This document shows positions 1 to 5,245 of a stretch of DNA of 7,561 nt, one piece after another. Under the pieces are notes generated by a model. That model saw only the letters and a list, made by a program, of their open reading frames with translations. It had not been told where the DNA came from and did not search any database. Position 1 is the stretch's first letter. Every line of letters begins with the position of its first letter. Source of the DNA: Nitrospirales bacterium. GTDB taxonomy: Bacteria; Nitrospirota; Thermodesulfovibrionia; Thermodesulfovibrionales; Dissulfurispiraceae. The stretch covers positions 1-7,561 of the forward strand of contig JADLDZ010000082.1 of assembly GCA_020846375.1 (NCBI GenBank), in the 5' to 3' direction. The translations under genes were made by a program, and so were the position numbers.

Positions 1-231
1 CTCTTTGTGCCTTTGTTCTGTCCCTTCTGGAGCAGGGATGGCGAGTGGTAAGGAAAGAATGGTATAGTCATGCAGGCAGGTAGTATCAGACCGGCAGGGG
101 AGGAAGAGTTTCCGGTGAGGGGAAAAGCTCTCGTCGAAAAGCTGTTTTTGGCACGGGCTCTGTCCCGATTGTCTGGTGAAACGGTATCCTTCCTATTTCG
201 GAACAGCTAATAATCGGGACGGCTGATAAGA

Positions 232-274
232 GGAGGTAAGAAGGAAACGTATCGGCGCTTTTACCCCTTTTTTT
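232..274 (+). terminator. Possible intrinsic terminator following a structured leader
   Basis: GG (232-233) and GGTAA (235-239), separated by a bulged A, can pair with TTACC (261-265) and CC (266-267). AAG (241-243) extends the stem by pairing with CTT (258-260). Seven T follow directly at 268-274. The stem has two bulges and a 14-base loop, so it is weaker than a textbook terminator. It could end a small RNA made from the region before it, or act as an attenuator, but it lies about 140 bases before the next gene. Confidence 0.35.
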
Positions 275-330
275 CTGTTTCATTCTGTCTTATTCCGCCT
301 CAACCTGTCTCGCTCTTTCCTCTCTCCGCC

Positions 331-360
331 TATACATTTCGGGGGTGAATTGGTTAAAAT
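331..360 (+). promoter_or_regulatory. Weak candidate sigma70 promoter for the ferredoxin gene
   Basis: TAAAAT at 355-360 is a reasonable -10 element. TATACA at 331-336, 18 bp upstream, matches four of six -35 consensus bases. Transcription would start near 367, giving a leader of about 50 bases before the ATG at 417. A terminator-like structure upstream (232-274) supports the idea that the ferredoxin has its own promoter. The assignment rests on short motifs only. Confidence 0.3.
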
Positions 361-387
361 ATCCGTTGAACGCGCAAAGTATCCGTT
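360..387 (+). repeat. Direct repeat TATCCGTT, two copies 20 bp apart
   Basis: TATCCGTT occurs at 360-367 and again at 380-387, exactly 20 bp apart (about two helical turns). The pair sits between the candidate -10 element and the ribosome binding site of the ferredoxin gene. This spacing would suit two protomers of a regulator on one face of the helix, but an 8-bp repeat can also arise by chance. Confidence 0.4.
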
Positions 388-416
388 TCATTTCTATAGA
401 CAGGAGGTGAGAGTAC

Positions 417-602
417 ATGTATCTGGTTGCAGTGGATTCCGCGAAGTGCGAGAGCTGTGAGGAGTGTGTAAACGTCTGTCCTCAGGGCGTCTTCAGGATG
501 GTCGACAGCAAGTCCGACCCCTACCAGACGTCCGAATGTGTTTTCTGTGAGAGCTGCATCGGCGTTTGCCCGAGTGAGGCGATCAAGATCACCGAAATGT
601 AG
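417..602 (+). CDS. Small 2x[4Fe-4S] ferredoxin
   Basis: This 61-residue protein is a bacterial-type ferredoxin expected to carry one or two electrons between cytoplasmic redox enzymes. Two complete cluster motifs are visible: Cys11, Cys14, Cys17 and Cys21, the last followed by Pro22, and Cys41, Cys44, Cys47 and Cys51, followed by Pro52. In this fold the first three Cys of one motif and the last Cys of the other bind each cluster. Length is normal for the family. The ATG start is backed by a strong AGGAGGTG site seven bases upstream. The gene faces the TusA/DsrEFH-like operon and shares its terminator. Proximity to sulfur-transfer genes suggests a role in sulfur redox chemistry, but they are not co-transcribed and the partner is not visible. 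Confidence 0.93.
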   Translation: MYLVAVDSAKCESCEECVNVCPQGVFRMVDSKSDPYQTSECVFCESCIGVCPSEAIKITEM

Positions 603-625
603 TTTTCCCCTGGTGAATGAAAATG

Positions 626-660
626 AAAAAAGGAGCACAGTGCCTGTGCTCCTTTTTTTT
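626..660. terminator. Bidirectional intrinsic terminator between convergent ferredoxin and tusA genes
   Basis: A perfect 10-bp stem, AGGAGCACAG (631-640) with CTGTGCTCCT (644-653), closes a three-base loop TGC. It is followed by seven T on the plus strand (654-660) and preceded by a run of A (626-630) that becomes a T run on the minus strand. It therefore works as a terminator in both directions. It lies 24 bases past the ferredoxin stop and 12 bases past the tusA stop, serving both transcription units. Confidence 0.93.
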
Positions 661-671
661 GAATCGGGTGC

Positions 672-923
672 CTACTTCTTCTGGATGAAGATCTCCCAGT
701 ACCCCTTGTCCTCCAGCTTCACCACCTCGATGGGATAGCCCTGCTTCTCGGCATACCTCGGGATGGAGTCCTCTGCGGAGGCGGGTGCGTCGCATATGAT
801 CTTGAGCAGACCGCCGCTTCCCATCTTCTCGAGCTGCTTCTTCGTTAATACGAGCGGGTAGGGGCATACCCTGCCCAATACATCCAGTGTTTCCGAAGGG
901 GTCTGCGATTTTAAATCTGCCAT
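672..923 (-). CDS. tusA: TusA-family sulfur carrier protein
   Basis: This 83-residue cytoplasmic protein belongs to the TusA/SirA/YeeD family of small sulfur carriers, which hold a persulfide on one cysteine and hand it to partner sulfurtransferases. The signature Cys-Pro-x-Pro is present as Cys20-Pro21-Tyr22-Pro23, with Leu16-Gly17 before it as is usual. Length matches the family (about 75-85 residues). A second cysteine, Cys44, is not part of the signature. The ATG has an AGGAGGAG site just upstream. It is the last gene of the four-gene operon, 31 bases after the DsrF-like gene and just before the shared terminator. Within that cassette it is expected to exchange sulfur with the DsrE-like subunit. 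Whether the end product is tRNA thiolation, molybdenum cofactor or dissimilatory sulfur metabolism cannot be told here; the symbol reflects family only. Confidence 0.9.
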   Translation of the reverse strand: MADLKSQTPSETLDVLGRVCPYPLVLTKKQLEKMGSGGLLKIICDAPASAEDSIPRYAEKQGYPIEVVKLEDKGYWEIFIQKK

Positions 924-954
924 GATGCACTCCTCCTGATTAATAAGTATGGTG

Positions 955-1368
955 TTAGCAGAAAAGGAGATGGTCCACCGATTCCATCACCTTCTGGATC
1001 TCGCTGTAGGGGACGACCTTCGCCGCCGTCTCTCCCCCGATATCCTCGGCATCGAGGACAAGAGCGTTATCGGGGATGCCGCGCTTGTCGAGATCTTCCT
1101 TGCAGATCATGACGTTCAGGTCGAGGAGGAGAGAATTCCTGGCATGCTGCTCGATGCTGGTGACGCCGTAGTGCTTCGCGGCCTGCTGGCCCTTGAGGCA
1201 GTTCAGTACTCCATCCCCGATATAACAGACGACCGGCTCCACCAGATCGCCGTCTTCAAGGTAGATTTCCACGGTCTGGCTCGAGATCGCGTGCGTCAGG
1301 GCAAGCCGCGACGCCTCGGTTTTGTAGGGGAGAGACCTGATCACGAATCCGAGTTTCCTGGTCGCCAT
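955..1368 (-). CDS. DsrF/TusC-like subunit of a DsrEFH-type sulfurtransferase
   Basis: This 137-residue protein fits the DsrE/DsrF-like fold, most like DsrF/TusC. An N-terminal segment (residues 5-24) reads like the start of TusC with a conserved Pro14-Tyr15. A Gly51-Asp52-Gly53-Val54 stretch is followed by a Leu-Lys-Gly-Gln segment (58-61). Cys89 sits in an Ile-Cys-x(5)-Lys-Arg-Gly context, at the place of the reactive cysteine in DsrE relatives. In TusBCD and DsrEFH the F/C subunit is structural in the hetero-hexamer. Unusually, the chain ends in a cysteine (Cys137); Cys48 and Cys57 are also present. The ATG has AGGAGGCG upstream, embedded in the last codons of the preceding gene one base away, so translation is probably coupled. 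Family assignment is good; the exact subunit name is an inference. Confidence 0.82.
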   Translation of the reverse strand: MATRKLGFVIRSLPYKTEASRLALTHAISSQTVEIYLEDGDLVEPVVCYIGDGVLNCLKGQQAAKHYGVTSIEQHARNSLLLDLNVMICKEDLDKRGIPDNALVLDAEDIGGETAAKVVPYSEIQKVMESVDHLLFC

Positions 1369-1369
1369 A

Positions 1370-1732
1370 TTAATCGCCTCCTATATGAAGAACTCTGTCT
1401 GCGCTGAAGGTGCTCGCAAGATACCAGTCCATGCTGAACCTCTTTAAGCCTTCCGCCATCTCGTCCTTATGATAGCCTCTTGCCTCGGCGCACGCCTCGC
1501 AGGCGGTGATCTGGAAGTTGCCGGTCGCCAGAAGCTCCTGCACCTTCTTGGCGAGATGAGAGTAGTCCTTGAACGCTTTCTGGCCCTTTTTTGCGAGCAT
1601 GGTGCCGTTGCCCGAAAGCCAGAGGTCCACTTTGTGCCCTTTCTGTACGGCCGCCTCGGAGAGCTTCACGGCGAAATCGAGGGATAACGAGCCCACCAGG
1701 GAAGAGAAGCAGCCGATCGTCAATTTGCCCAT
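1370..1732 (-). CDS. DsrE/TusD-like sulfurtransferase subunit with active-site Cys78
   Basis: This 120-residue protein looks like DsrE/TusD, the catalytic subunit that takes a persulfide from TusA and passes it on. Cys78 is followed eight residues later by Gly86 in an Arg-Gly pair, the same spacing as around the reactive Cys of TusD and DsrE. A second cysteine, Cys81, makes a CxxC-like pair that E. coli TusD lacks. The N-terminus (residues 4-33) has the beta-alpha start expected for this fold, and residues 34-48 carry the Leu-Ser-Gly-Asn-Gly stretch. Length matches TusD. The ATG has an AAAGGAG site upstream. It lies 18 bases after the DsrH-like gene and one base before the DsrF-like gene, as expected for subunits of one complex. 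Confidence 0.83.
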   Translation of the reverse strand: MGKLTIGCFSSLVGSLSLDFAVKLSEAAVQKGHKVDLWLSGNGTMLAKKGQKAFKDYSHLAKKVQELLATGNFQITACEACAEARGYHKDEMAEGLKRFSMDWYLASTFSADRVLHIGGD

Positions 1733-1750
1733 TCCTTTCTCCTTTCTCTT

Positions 1751-2047
1751 TTATATCCAGATCGCTTTTTCGTAGTCGTTGAAGATGAGGTCGACGACGT
1801 CACTGTACGTCACTGCCTTGACGCGGCTGTCCACCTGTGCCGCGGTGAACCCCCTGCTTTCGAGGTCCTCGGTGAGTACATAGAAGTGCGCCTGCTTGTC
1901 GAGAACCGGGCAGCTCTTCCCCTCTTCCTTTACGGTTGCATGGTATACGCCGTTTCCGACAAAGATAATACCGAGCTTCTCGGCAGTGAGCCTGTCGAGG
2001 ACATCAGACCCGCTTCTGAAATCACTGACAAAAACACCAAGTTTCAC
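1751..2047 (-). CDS. DsrH/TusB-like sulfurtransferase subunit
   Basis: This 98-residue protein matches the DsrH/TusB family in length and layout. The diagnostic C-terminal half reads Tyr-Val-Leu-x-Glu-Asp-Leu-x-x-Arg-Gly (residues 56-66), followed by a Tyr-Ser-Asp-Val-Val-Asp-Leu segment (81-87) and a Trp-containing end (97), all of which have clear counterparts in E. coli TusB. The only cysteine is Cys46, just before that region. In known complexes this is the third subunit of a two-by-three hexamer with DsrE and DsrF. The start is GTG, chosen because AAGGAGGT (minus strand, 2063-2056) lies eight bases before it and no ATG gives a better fit. It is the first gene of the operon, about 80 bases downstream of a strong promoter. 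In canonical operons this subunit comes third, so the order is rearranged. Confidence 0.8.
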   Translation of the reverse strand: MKLGVFVSDFRSGSDVLDRLTAEKLGIIFVGNGVYHATVKEEGKSCPVLDKQAHFYVLTEDLESRGFTAAQVDSRVKAVTYSDVVDLIFNDYEKAIWI

Positions 2048-2133
2048 TCTCCTGCACCTCCTTCGTTTCGTTTGTCTGTCCCGCAGACGTATTGCTGTGA
2101 AAAGGCAAAAATCAAGAGAGAAGCATGAATGAC

Positions 2134-2163
2134 TTTATACCAATTATACATTATAATTGTCAA
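2134..2163 (-). promoter_or_regulatory. Strong sigma70-type promoter of the DsrH-E-F-TusA operon
   Basis: On the minus strand a perfect -35 box TTGACA (2163-2158) is followed after 18 bp by TATAAA (2139-2134). The bases just before the -10 are TGG, giving an extended -10 element as well. Transcription should start near 2127, leaving a leader of about 80 bases before the GTG start at 2047. This is the clearest promoter in the window and would give high expression unless repressed. Confidence 0.85.
2141..2159. promoter_or_regulatory. Perfect 19-bp dyad filling the promoter spacer: candidate operator
   Basis: CAATTATA (2141-2148), a three-base centre CAT, then TATAATTG (2152-2159) form a perfect inverted repeat with 8-bp arms. 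It occupies nearly all of the spacer between the -10 and -35 boxes and the first two bases of the -35 side. A dimeric protein bound here would block RNA polymerase. The sequence resembles AT-rich dyads of ArsR, Rrf2 or PerR/Fur-type regulators but I cannot match it exactly to one. No regulator gene lies in the window. Confidence 0.6.
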
Positions 2164-2243
2164 TGAGCAAGAATTAAAAATTATATTAAATTATAGTGGA
2201 ATAACAATAATTTATACAGTAACTTTTCAGTTGTGGTGAAGCG

Positions 2244-3119
2244 ATGCGCGAGACCGTCTTTCATCCGGGCAGGAGGGGGAGACCACTGGCCGTGTTCATT
2301 CACGGCATGGGCCTCGACGTGCGGGTATGGTGCAGACCCGCCGCGGCGCGGGTTCTGGGGGGGAAATACCCCCTCTCTGTCCTGCTCCACAGGGAAACCG
2401 CCGAAATGGTCACTCCCTTCGCCGACCTCCGGGAGCGCGGCTTTCCGGTGCTTACCTGGAGTCAGGGGAGACCGGCGGGGCCGATACGCGCTGCGGTGGA
2501 GGAACTGGCCGGACTTGTACGCGCCTACAGGCGCCACGCAGGGGCCGGACTCCTCTTCATCTGCCACAGCAGGGGCGGGCTGATTGCACGCAACTACCTC
2601 GAAGCGGGGGAGGGCCGGGTGCGGGGAGTGATCACCCTGGGCTCTCCCCACCGGGGCACCACTCTGGCCCGATGGGCGGGATACGCATCTCCGGCCGCAT
2701 TGTTGCTGAACAGGATCATCGAGAACTGCCGCGGGAAAGAGATGCTTTCGGCGGTGCAGCGCATCGGGTACTTCCTGGCAAGCACCGGATTGAAGGAACT
2801 CCTTCCCGGGTCTCCTTTTCTTGAGGGATTGAAGGACGAAAAGCAGCGCAACGCCTTTTACCTTTCCCTCGGAGGAACGAACCCCGACCTTTTCAGGGTA
2901 AAATCCCTCTCTCTTCCCGAGATCGCCGGCCGGATTCTTCCGGAGAAATTGATCCCTGAAGAGGTACGGGCGGGCTATGGTGACGGGTTGGTATCGGCTG
3001 CCAGTTCCGTGCTCCCCCATGCGGATGAGCACCGGGACTTTCACCTGAACCACGTGCAGCTCCTCTTCGACAGGGGGGTGCGGGAATACCTTGTCAGCAG
3101 GGTGGAGGCGCTGTTGTAG
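2244..3119 (+). CDS. Lipase/esterase-like alpha/beta hydrolase
   Basis: This 291-residue protein has the alpha/beta hydrolase layout of triacylglycerol lipase-like and PGAP1-like enzymes. His20-Gly21-Met22-Gly23 after a hydrophobic strand is the oxyanion-hole loop. The nucleophile elbow is Cys107-His108-Ser109-Arg110-Gly111, with Cys in place of the usual first Gly. A Leu-Gly-Ser-Pro-His-Arg-Gly segment (132-138) is typical of this lipase group. Asp247 in a Gly-Asp-Gly motif and His270 are the likely partners of Ser109. I see no signal peptide or membrane segment, so it probably acts in the cytoplasm; the natural ester is unknown. The ATG is the only one in the open frame, which is closed by a stop at 2220-2222; GGTGA (2235-2239) is a modest ribosome binding site. 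It is divergent from the sulfur operon and sits 16 bases from the convergent small membrane protein gene. Confidence 0.85.
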   Translation: MRETVFHPGRRGRPLAVFIHGMGLDVRVWCRPAAARVLGGKYPLSVLLHRETAEMVTPFADLRERGFPVLTWSQGRPAGPIRAAVEELAGLVRAYRRHAGAGLLFICHSRGGLIARNYLEAGEGRVRGVITLGSPHRGTTLARWAGYASPAALLLNRIIENCRGKEMLSAVQRIGYFLASTGLKELLPGSPFLEGLKDEKQRNAFYLSLGGTNPDLFRVKSLSLPEIAGRILPEKLIPEEVRAGYGDGLVSAASSVLPHADEHRDFHLNHVQLLFDRGVREYLVSRVEALL

Positions 3120-3135
3120 AGCCGGCAAACACGCC

Positions 3136-3513
3136 CTAATATCCCCCTCCCCAGCGCCTCTTCTGCAGGAAGAGGGCGCCCCAGATGAGATAGCCCCCGG
3201 CTACGGTGGCGGAAACGGCCTGCACCGCTCTCCGTACTTCATATTCATCGGCGGGCCGTCCTTCCACGGTGATCACGTCCTTCCGTATCACCCCCGCAGG
3301 AGCGCCGCCGTGTTCCCCTTCGAGGAGGATGCTGCCGCCCTTTGTCCCGGATACCCTGCCCGCTGTTGTCACCCCGTGCCCCCGCGGAAGCGCAACGGTC
3401 ACCCGCTGGTGCACATAGGACTCTTCCGGCGTGACCCCGAAGAGCTGGTAGTATCCCCAGGCCATCAACCCCGCGCCGAGCAGGATGAGGACCCGCCTGA
3501 TGATGCCGCCCAT
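3136..3513 (-). CDS. Small two-TM membrane protein of unknown function
   Basis: I do not recognise this 125-residue protein. It has two hydrophobic stretches fit for membrane helices, about residues 7-27 and 97-117. Arg6-Arg7 lies before the first and Gln-Lys-Arg-Arg (117-120) follows the second, so both ends should be cytoplasmic. The 28-94 segment would then lie outside and looks beta-rich, with many Gly and Val residues (for example a Thr-Lys-Gly-Gly-Ser-Ile-Leu-Leu-Glu-Gly run). This resembles a small beta-barrel held between two helices, but that is an inference from residue pattern. The ATG has a GGAGGGG site upstream. It follows purF on the same strand after 170 bases, so it may have its own promoter. 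Confidence 0.72.
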   Translation of the reverse strand: MGGIIRRVLILLGAGLMAWGYYQLFGVTPEESYVHQRVTVALPRGHGVTTAGRVSGTKGGSILLEGEHGGAPAGVIRKDVITVEGRPADEYEVRRAVQAVSATVAGGYLIWGALFLQKRRWGGGY

Positions 3514-3683
3514 TTCCCCCCCTCCCGGACCGCGCGCCGGCGCCTCTTCCTTCCTCCCTCTCCGCGGATAGGAATATTTTACAAGTTCCGGCGGCGGGGG
3601 AAAAGATAAATGTGCTTCGGACAGTGCGGATGAATACCGGACGGTACAGGGAGAGGAGAAACACCAGGGGAGAGGCCGGCGCG

Positions 3684-5120
3684 TCAGGGGAAGACCAGCT
3701 CCAGTTGCTGCTTGCCCTCACGGGGGAACGTGATGGGGTACCTGTTGTCGAAGCAGGCGGTGCAGTAGTCCCCGGGATGGGGAATGATGCTCTTCAGTCC
3801 GTCGAGACTGAGGTAGGCAAGGCTGTTGGCGGTAATGTACTTGCGGATCTCCTCTGTCATATGGCTGGAGGCGATGAGCTCCTGGCGGGTGGGGGTATCG
3901 ATGCCGTAAAAGCAGGGACCTACGGTGGGCGGGGAGCATATCCGCATATGGACTTCCTTTGCCCCCCCGACTTCCCGGAGCATCTTCACGATCTTCTTGC
4001 TCGTCGTGCCCCTGACGATGGAGTCGTCCACCACCACGACCCTCTTTCCCTGGAGGAGGTCCCGCACGGGATTGAGCTTTATCTTTACGCCGAAGTGGCG
4101 GATGCTCTGTTTCGGTTCGATGAAGGTCCTGCCGATGTAGTGGTTCCGTATCAGCCCGAAATCAAAGGGGATACCGCTCGCCTCCGAAAAGCCGATGGCG
4201 GCGGGCACTCCCGAATCGGGGACGGGGATGACCACATCGGCGTCCACCATGGATTCCCGGGCGAGCTGCCTGCCCATCTCCTTTCTCATGGAGTTCACGC
4301 AGGTATGGTTGAAAAGGTAGCTGTCGGGACGGGCGAAATAGATGAACTCGAAGACACAGAACGCCCTGCGGACGCTATGGAGAGCCTTATGGGAATGGAT
4401 CCCCCGCTCATTGATGATGACCATCTCGCCGGGCTCCACGTCCCGCACATACTCGGCCCCGATGAGATCGAAGGCGCAGGTCTCCGACGCCACCACGTAT
4501 CCGTCGTCCACCTTCCCGAGGGAGAGGGGCCGCACCCCGAAGGCATCCCGCACCGCGATCAGCTCGTTTTCTCTCAGGAACAGCAGGCTGAAGGCGCCGC
4601 TCACGTTCCGCACCGCCTCGGCGATGCGTTCGTAGGGATCTTCGCTCCGGGAGCGTGCGATGAGGTGCAGGATCACCTCGCTGTCGGAGGTGGACTGGAA
4701 GATGGCCCCTTCGGCTTCGAGCTCCCGCTTCCTCTGCTCGGCATTCACCAGGTTGCCGTTATGGGCGATGGCGATGGACCCGAGGGCATAGTTCGCCAGG
4801 AGGGGTTGTACGTTTTTCAGACCTCCGCCCCCGGCGGTGGAGTACCGGTTATGGCCGATGGCGATGCTGCCGGGGAGGCGTTTCAATCTCTTCTCGGTGA
4901 AGATATCGGCGACGAGCCCCATGGACTTCTCGATATGCAGGTGCTTGCCGTCGGAGGAGCAGATGCCCGCCCCCTCCTGCCCGCGGTGCTGCAGGGCGTA
5001 AAGGCCGAGATAGGTGAGGTTGGCCGCTTCGGGATGGTTGTATACGCCGAATACTCCGCATTCCTCATGAATATCAGGGAAGAGGGGGAAAGCGGATCTA
5101 CGGCAGCTCTTTCTTTTCAT
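3684..5120 (-). CDS. purF: Amidophosphoribosyltransferase (glutamine PRPP amidotransferase), Fe-S type
   Basis: PurF makes 5-phosphoribosylamine from PRPP and glutamine, the first committed step of purine synthesis. With the ATG at 5120 the protein has 478 residues, close to B. subtilis PurF. The N-terminal glutaminase nucleophile is Cys21 in Glu-Cys-Gly-Val-Phe-Gly, so a 20-residue propeptide must be cleaved. The PRPP loop is Val-Val-Asp-Asp-Ser-Ile-Val-Arg-Gly-Thr-Thr (about 363-373). Cys255, Cys403, Cys453 and Cys456 occupy the places of the four [4Fe-4S] ligands of the Bacillus enzyme, so an oxygen-sensitive cluster is likely. The frame stays open to a GTG at 5222, which would add 34 residues unlike the family and has no good ribosome binding site. 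ATG 5120 also has only a weak one, so the start is not certain. The gene is divergent from uvrB. Confidence 0.96.
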   Translation of the reverse strand: MKRKSCRRSAFPLFPDIHEECGVFGVYNHPEAANLTYLGLYALQHRGQEGAGICSSDGKHLHIEKSMGLVADIFTEKRLKRLPGSIAIGHNRYSTAGGGGLKNVQPLLANYALGSIAIAHNGNLVNAEQRKRELEAEGAIFQSTSDSEVILHLIARSRSEDPYERIAEAVRNVSGAFSLLFLRENELIAVRDAFGVRPLSLGKVDDGYVVASETCAFDLIGAEYVRDVEPGEMVIINERGIHSHKALHSVRRAFCVFEFIYFARPDSYLFNHTCVNSMRKEMGRQLARESMVDADVVIPVPDSGVPAAIGFSEASGIPFDFGLIRNHYIGRTFIEPKQSIRHFGVKIKLNPVRDLLQGKRVVVVDDSIVRGTTSKKIVKMLREVGGAKEVHMRICSPPTVGPCFYGIDTPTRQELIASSHMTEEIRKYITANSLAYLSLDGLKSIIPHPGDYCTACFDNRYPITFPREGKQQLELVFP

Positions 5121-5227
5121 GCACACAGACTCTTTTTCTGCGATTCTCCCGCCCTGCGCCGTCCCCCTCTGCGGAAGAGGCGTCTTGTACAGAGCGTTCC
5201 GGTAAAATAGAGAAAATGCCACCTGCT

Positions 5228-5240
5228 CATTTATAATAAA
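5228..5240. promoter_or_regulatory. AT-rich promoter core between divergent purF and uvrB
   Basis: TATAAT at 5232-5237 is a perfect -10 hexamer on the plus strand, and TATTAT/TATAAA on the opposite strand could serve purF. No good -35 box is found at normal distance on either strand, so direction and use are uncertain. The position, between the two divergent genes, is right for a shared promoter region. Confidence 0.35.
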
Positions 5241-5245
5241 AGAAC

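Larger units (their letters stand above)
1..416. other. Non-coding region upstream of the ferredoxin gene, with RNA-like structure
   Basis: I see no convincing protein gene in these 416 bases. An 11-bp inverted repeat (160-170 with 212-222, one G-U pair) encloses 41 bases. Within that loop CTG (173-175) can pair with CAG (204-206) and TTCC (190-193) with GGAA (200-203), so a branched RNA is possible on the plus strand. A terminator-like hairpin with seven T follows at 232-274. From about 264 to 330 the plus strand is almost all pyrimidine, with the word CTGT recurring. The last 60 bases carry a weak promoter-like pair and a direct repeat, then the ferredoxin ribosome binding site AGGAGGTG (402-409). 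I cannot match the fold to a known riboswitch class. Confidence 0.5.
2048..2243. promoter_or_regulatory. AT-rich divergent regulatory region between sulfur operon and hydrolase gene
   Basis: From about 2130 to 2230 this intergenic region is strongly AT-rich against a GC-rich background. It holds the minus-strand operon promoter and its dyad. The heptamer AATTATA occurs at 2142-2148, 2179-2185 and 2189-2195, and in inverted form at 2152-2158. The last two direct copies are 10 bp apart, as are the two halves of the dyad. For the plus strand, TTGTCA (2157-2162) with TATATT (2182-2187) at 19 bp is a possible promoter for the hydrolase, overlapping the operon's -35 box, but it is weak. Confidence 0.6.

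Noticed and set aside
149..164. Possible sigma54 promoter (TGGCACG as -24 element)
   Set aside because: The -24 half is perfect but the -12 half reads CTGT instead of TTGC, missing the essential GC, and the downstream gene is about 250 bases away.
86..283. Minus-strand 65-codon open frame in the left non-coding region
   Set aside because: No recognisable domain, odd Pro/Ser-rich composition, and it overlaps the inverted repeat and terminator-like hairpin. It looks like a chance frame.
2181..3128. Minus-strand open frame of 315 codons opposite the hydrolase
   Set aside because: Rich in Pro, Arg and Gly and without motifs, whereas the plus-strand product has a full alpha/beta hydrolase triad.
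3635..3646. Short dyad TACCG-GA-CGGTA downstream of purF
   Set aside because: Five-base arms with a two-base centre cannot form a stable RNA hairpin and no T tract follows on either strand, so it is not called a terminator.
3612..5210. Long plus-strand open frame of 532 codons opposite purF
   Set aside because: It is the antisense of purF, whose catalytic, PRPP-loop and Fe-S ligand motifs are all intact on the minus strand. The plus-strand product is low complexity with no domain.
5121..5222. N-terminal extension of PurF from a GTG at 5222
   Set aside because: The 34 extra residues do not resemble PurF propeptides and the GTG lacks a spaced ribosome binding site, so ATG 5120 is preferred although not proved.
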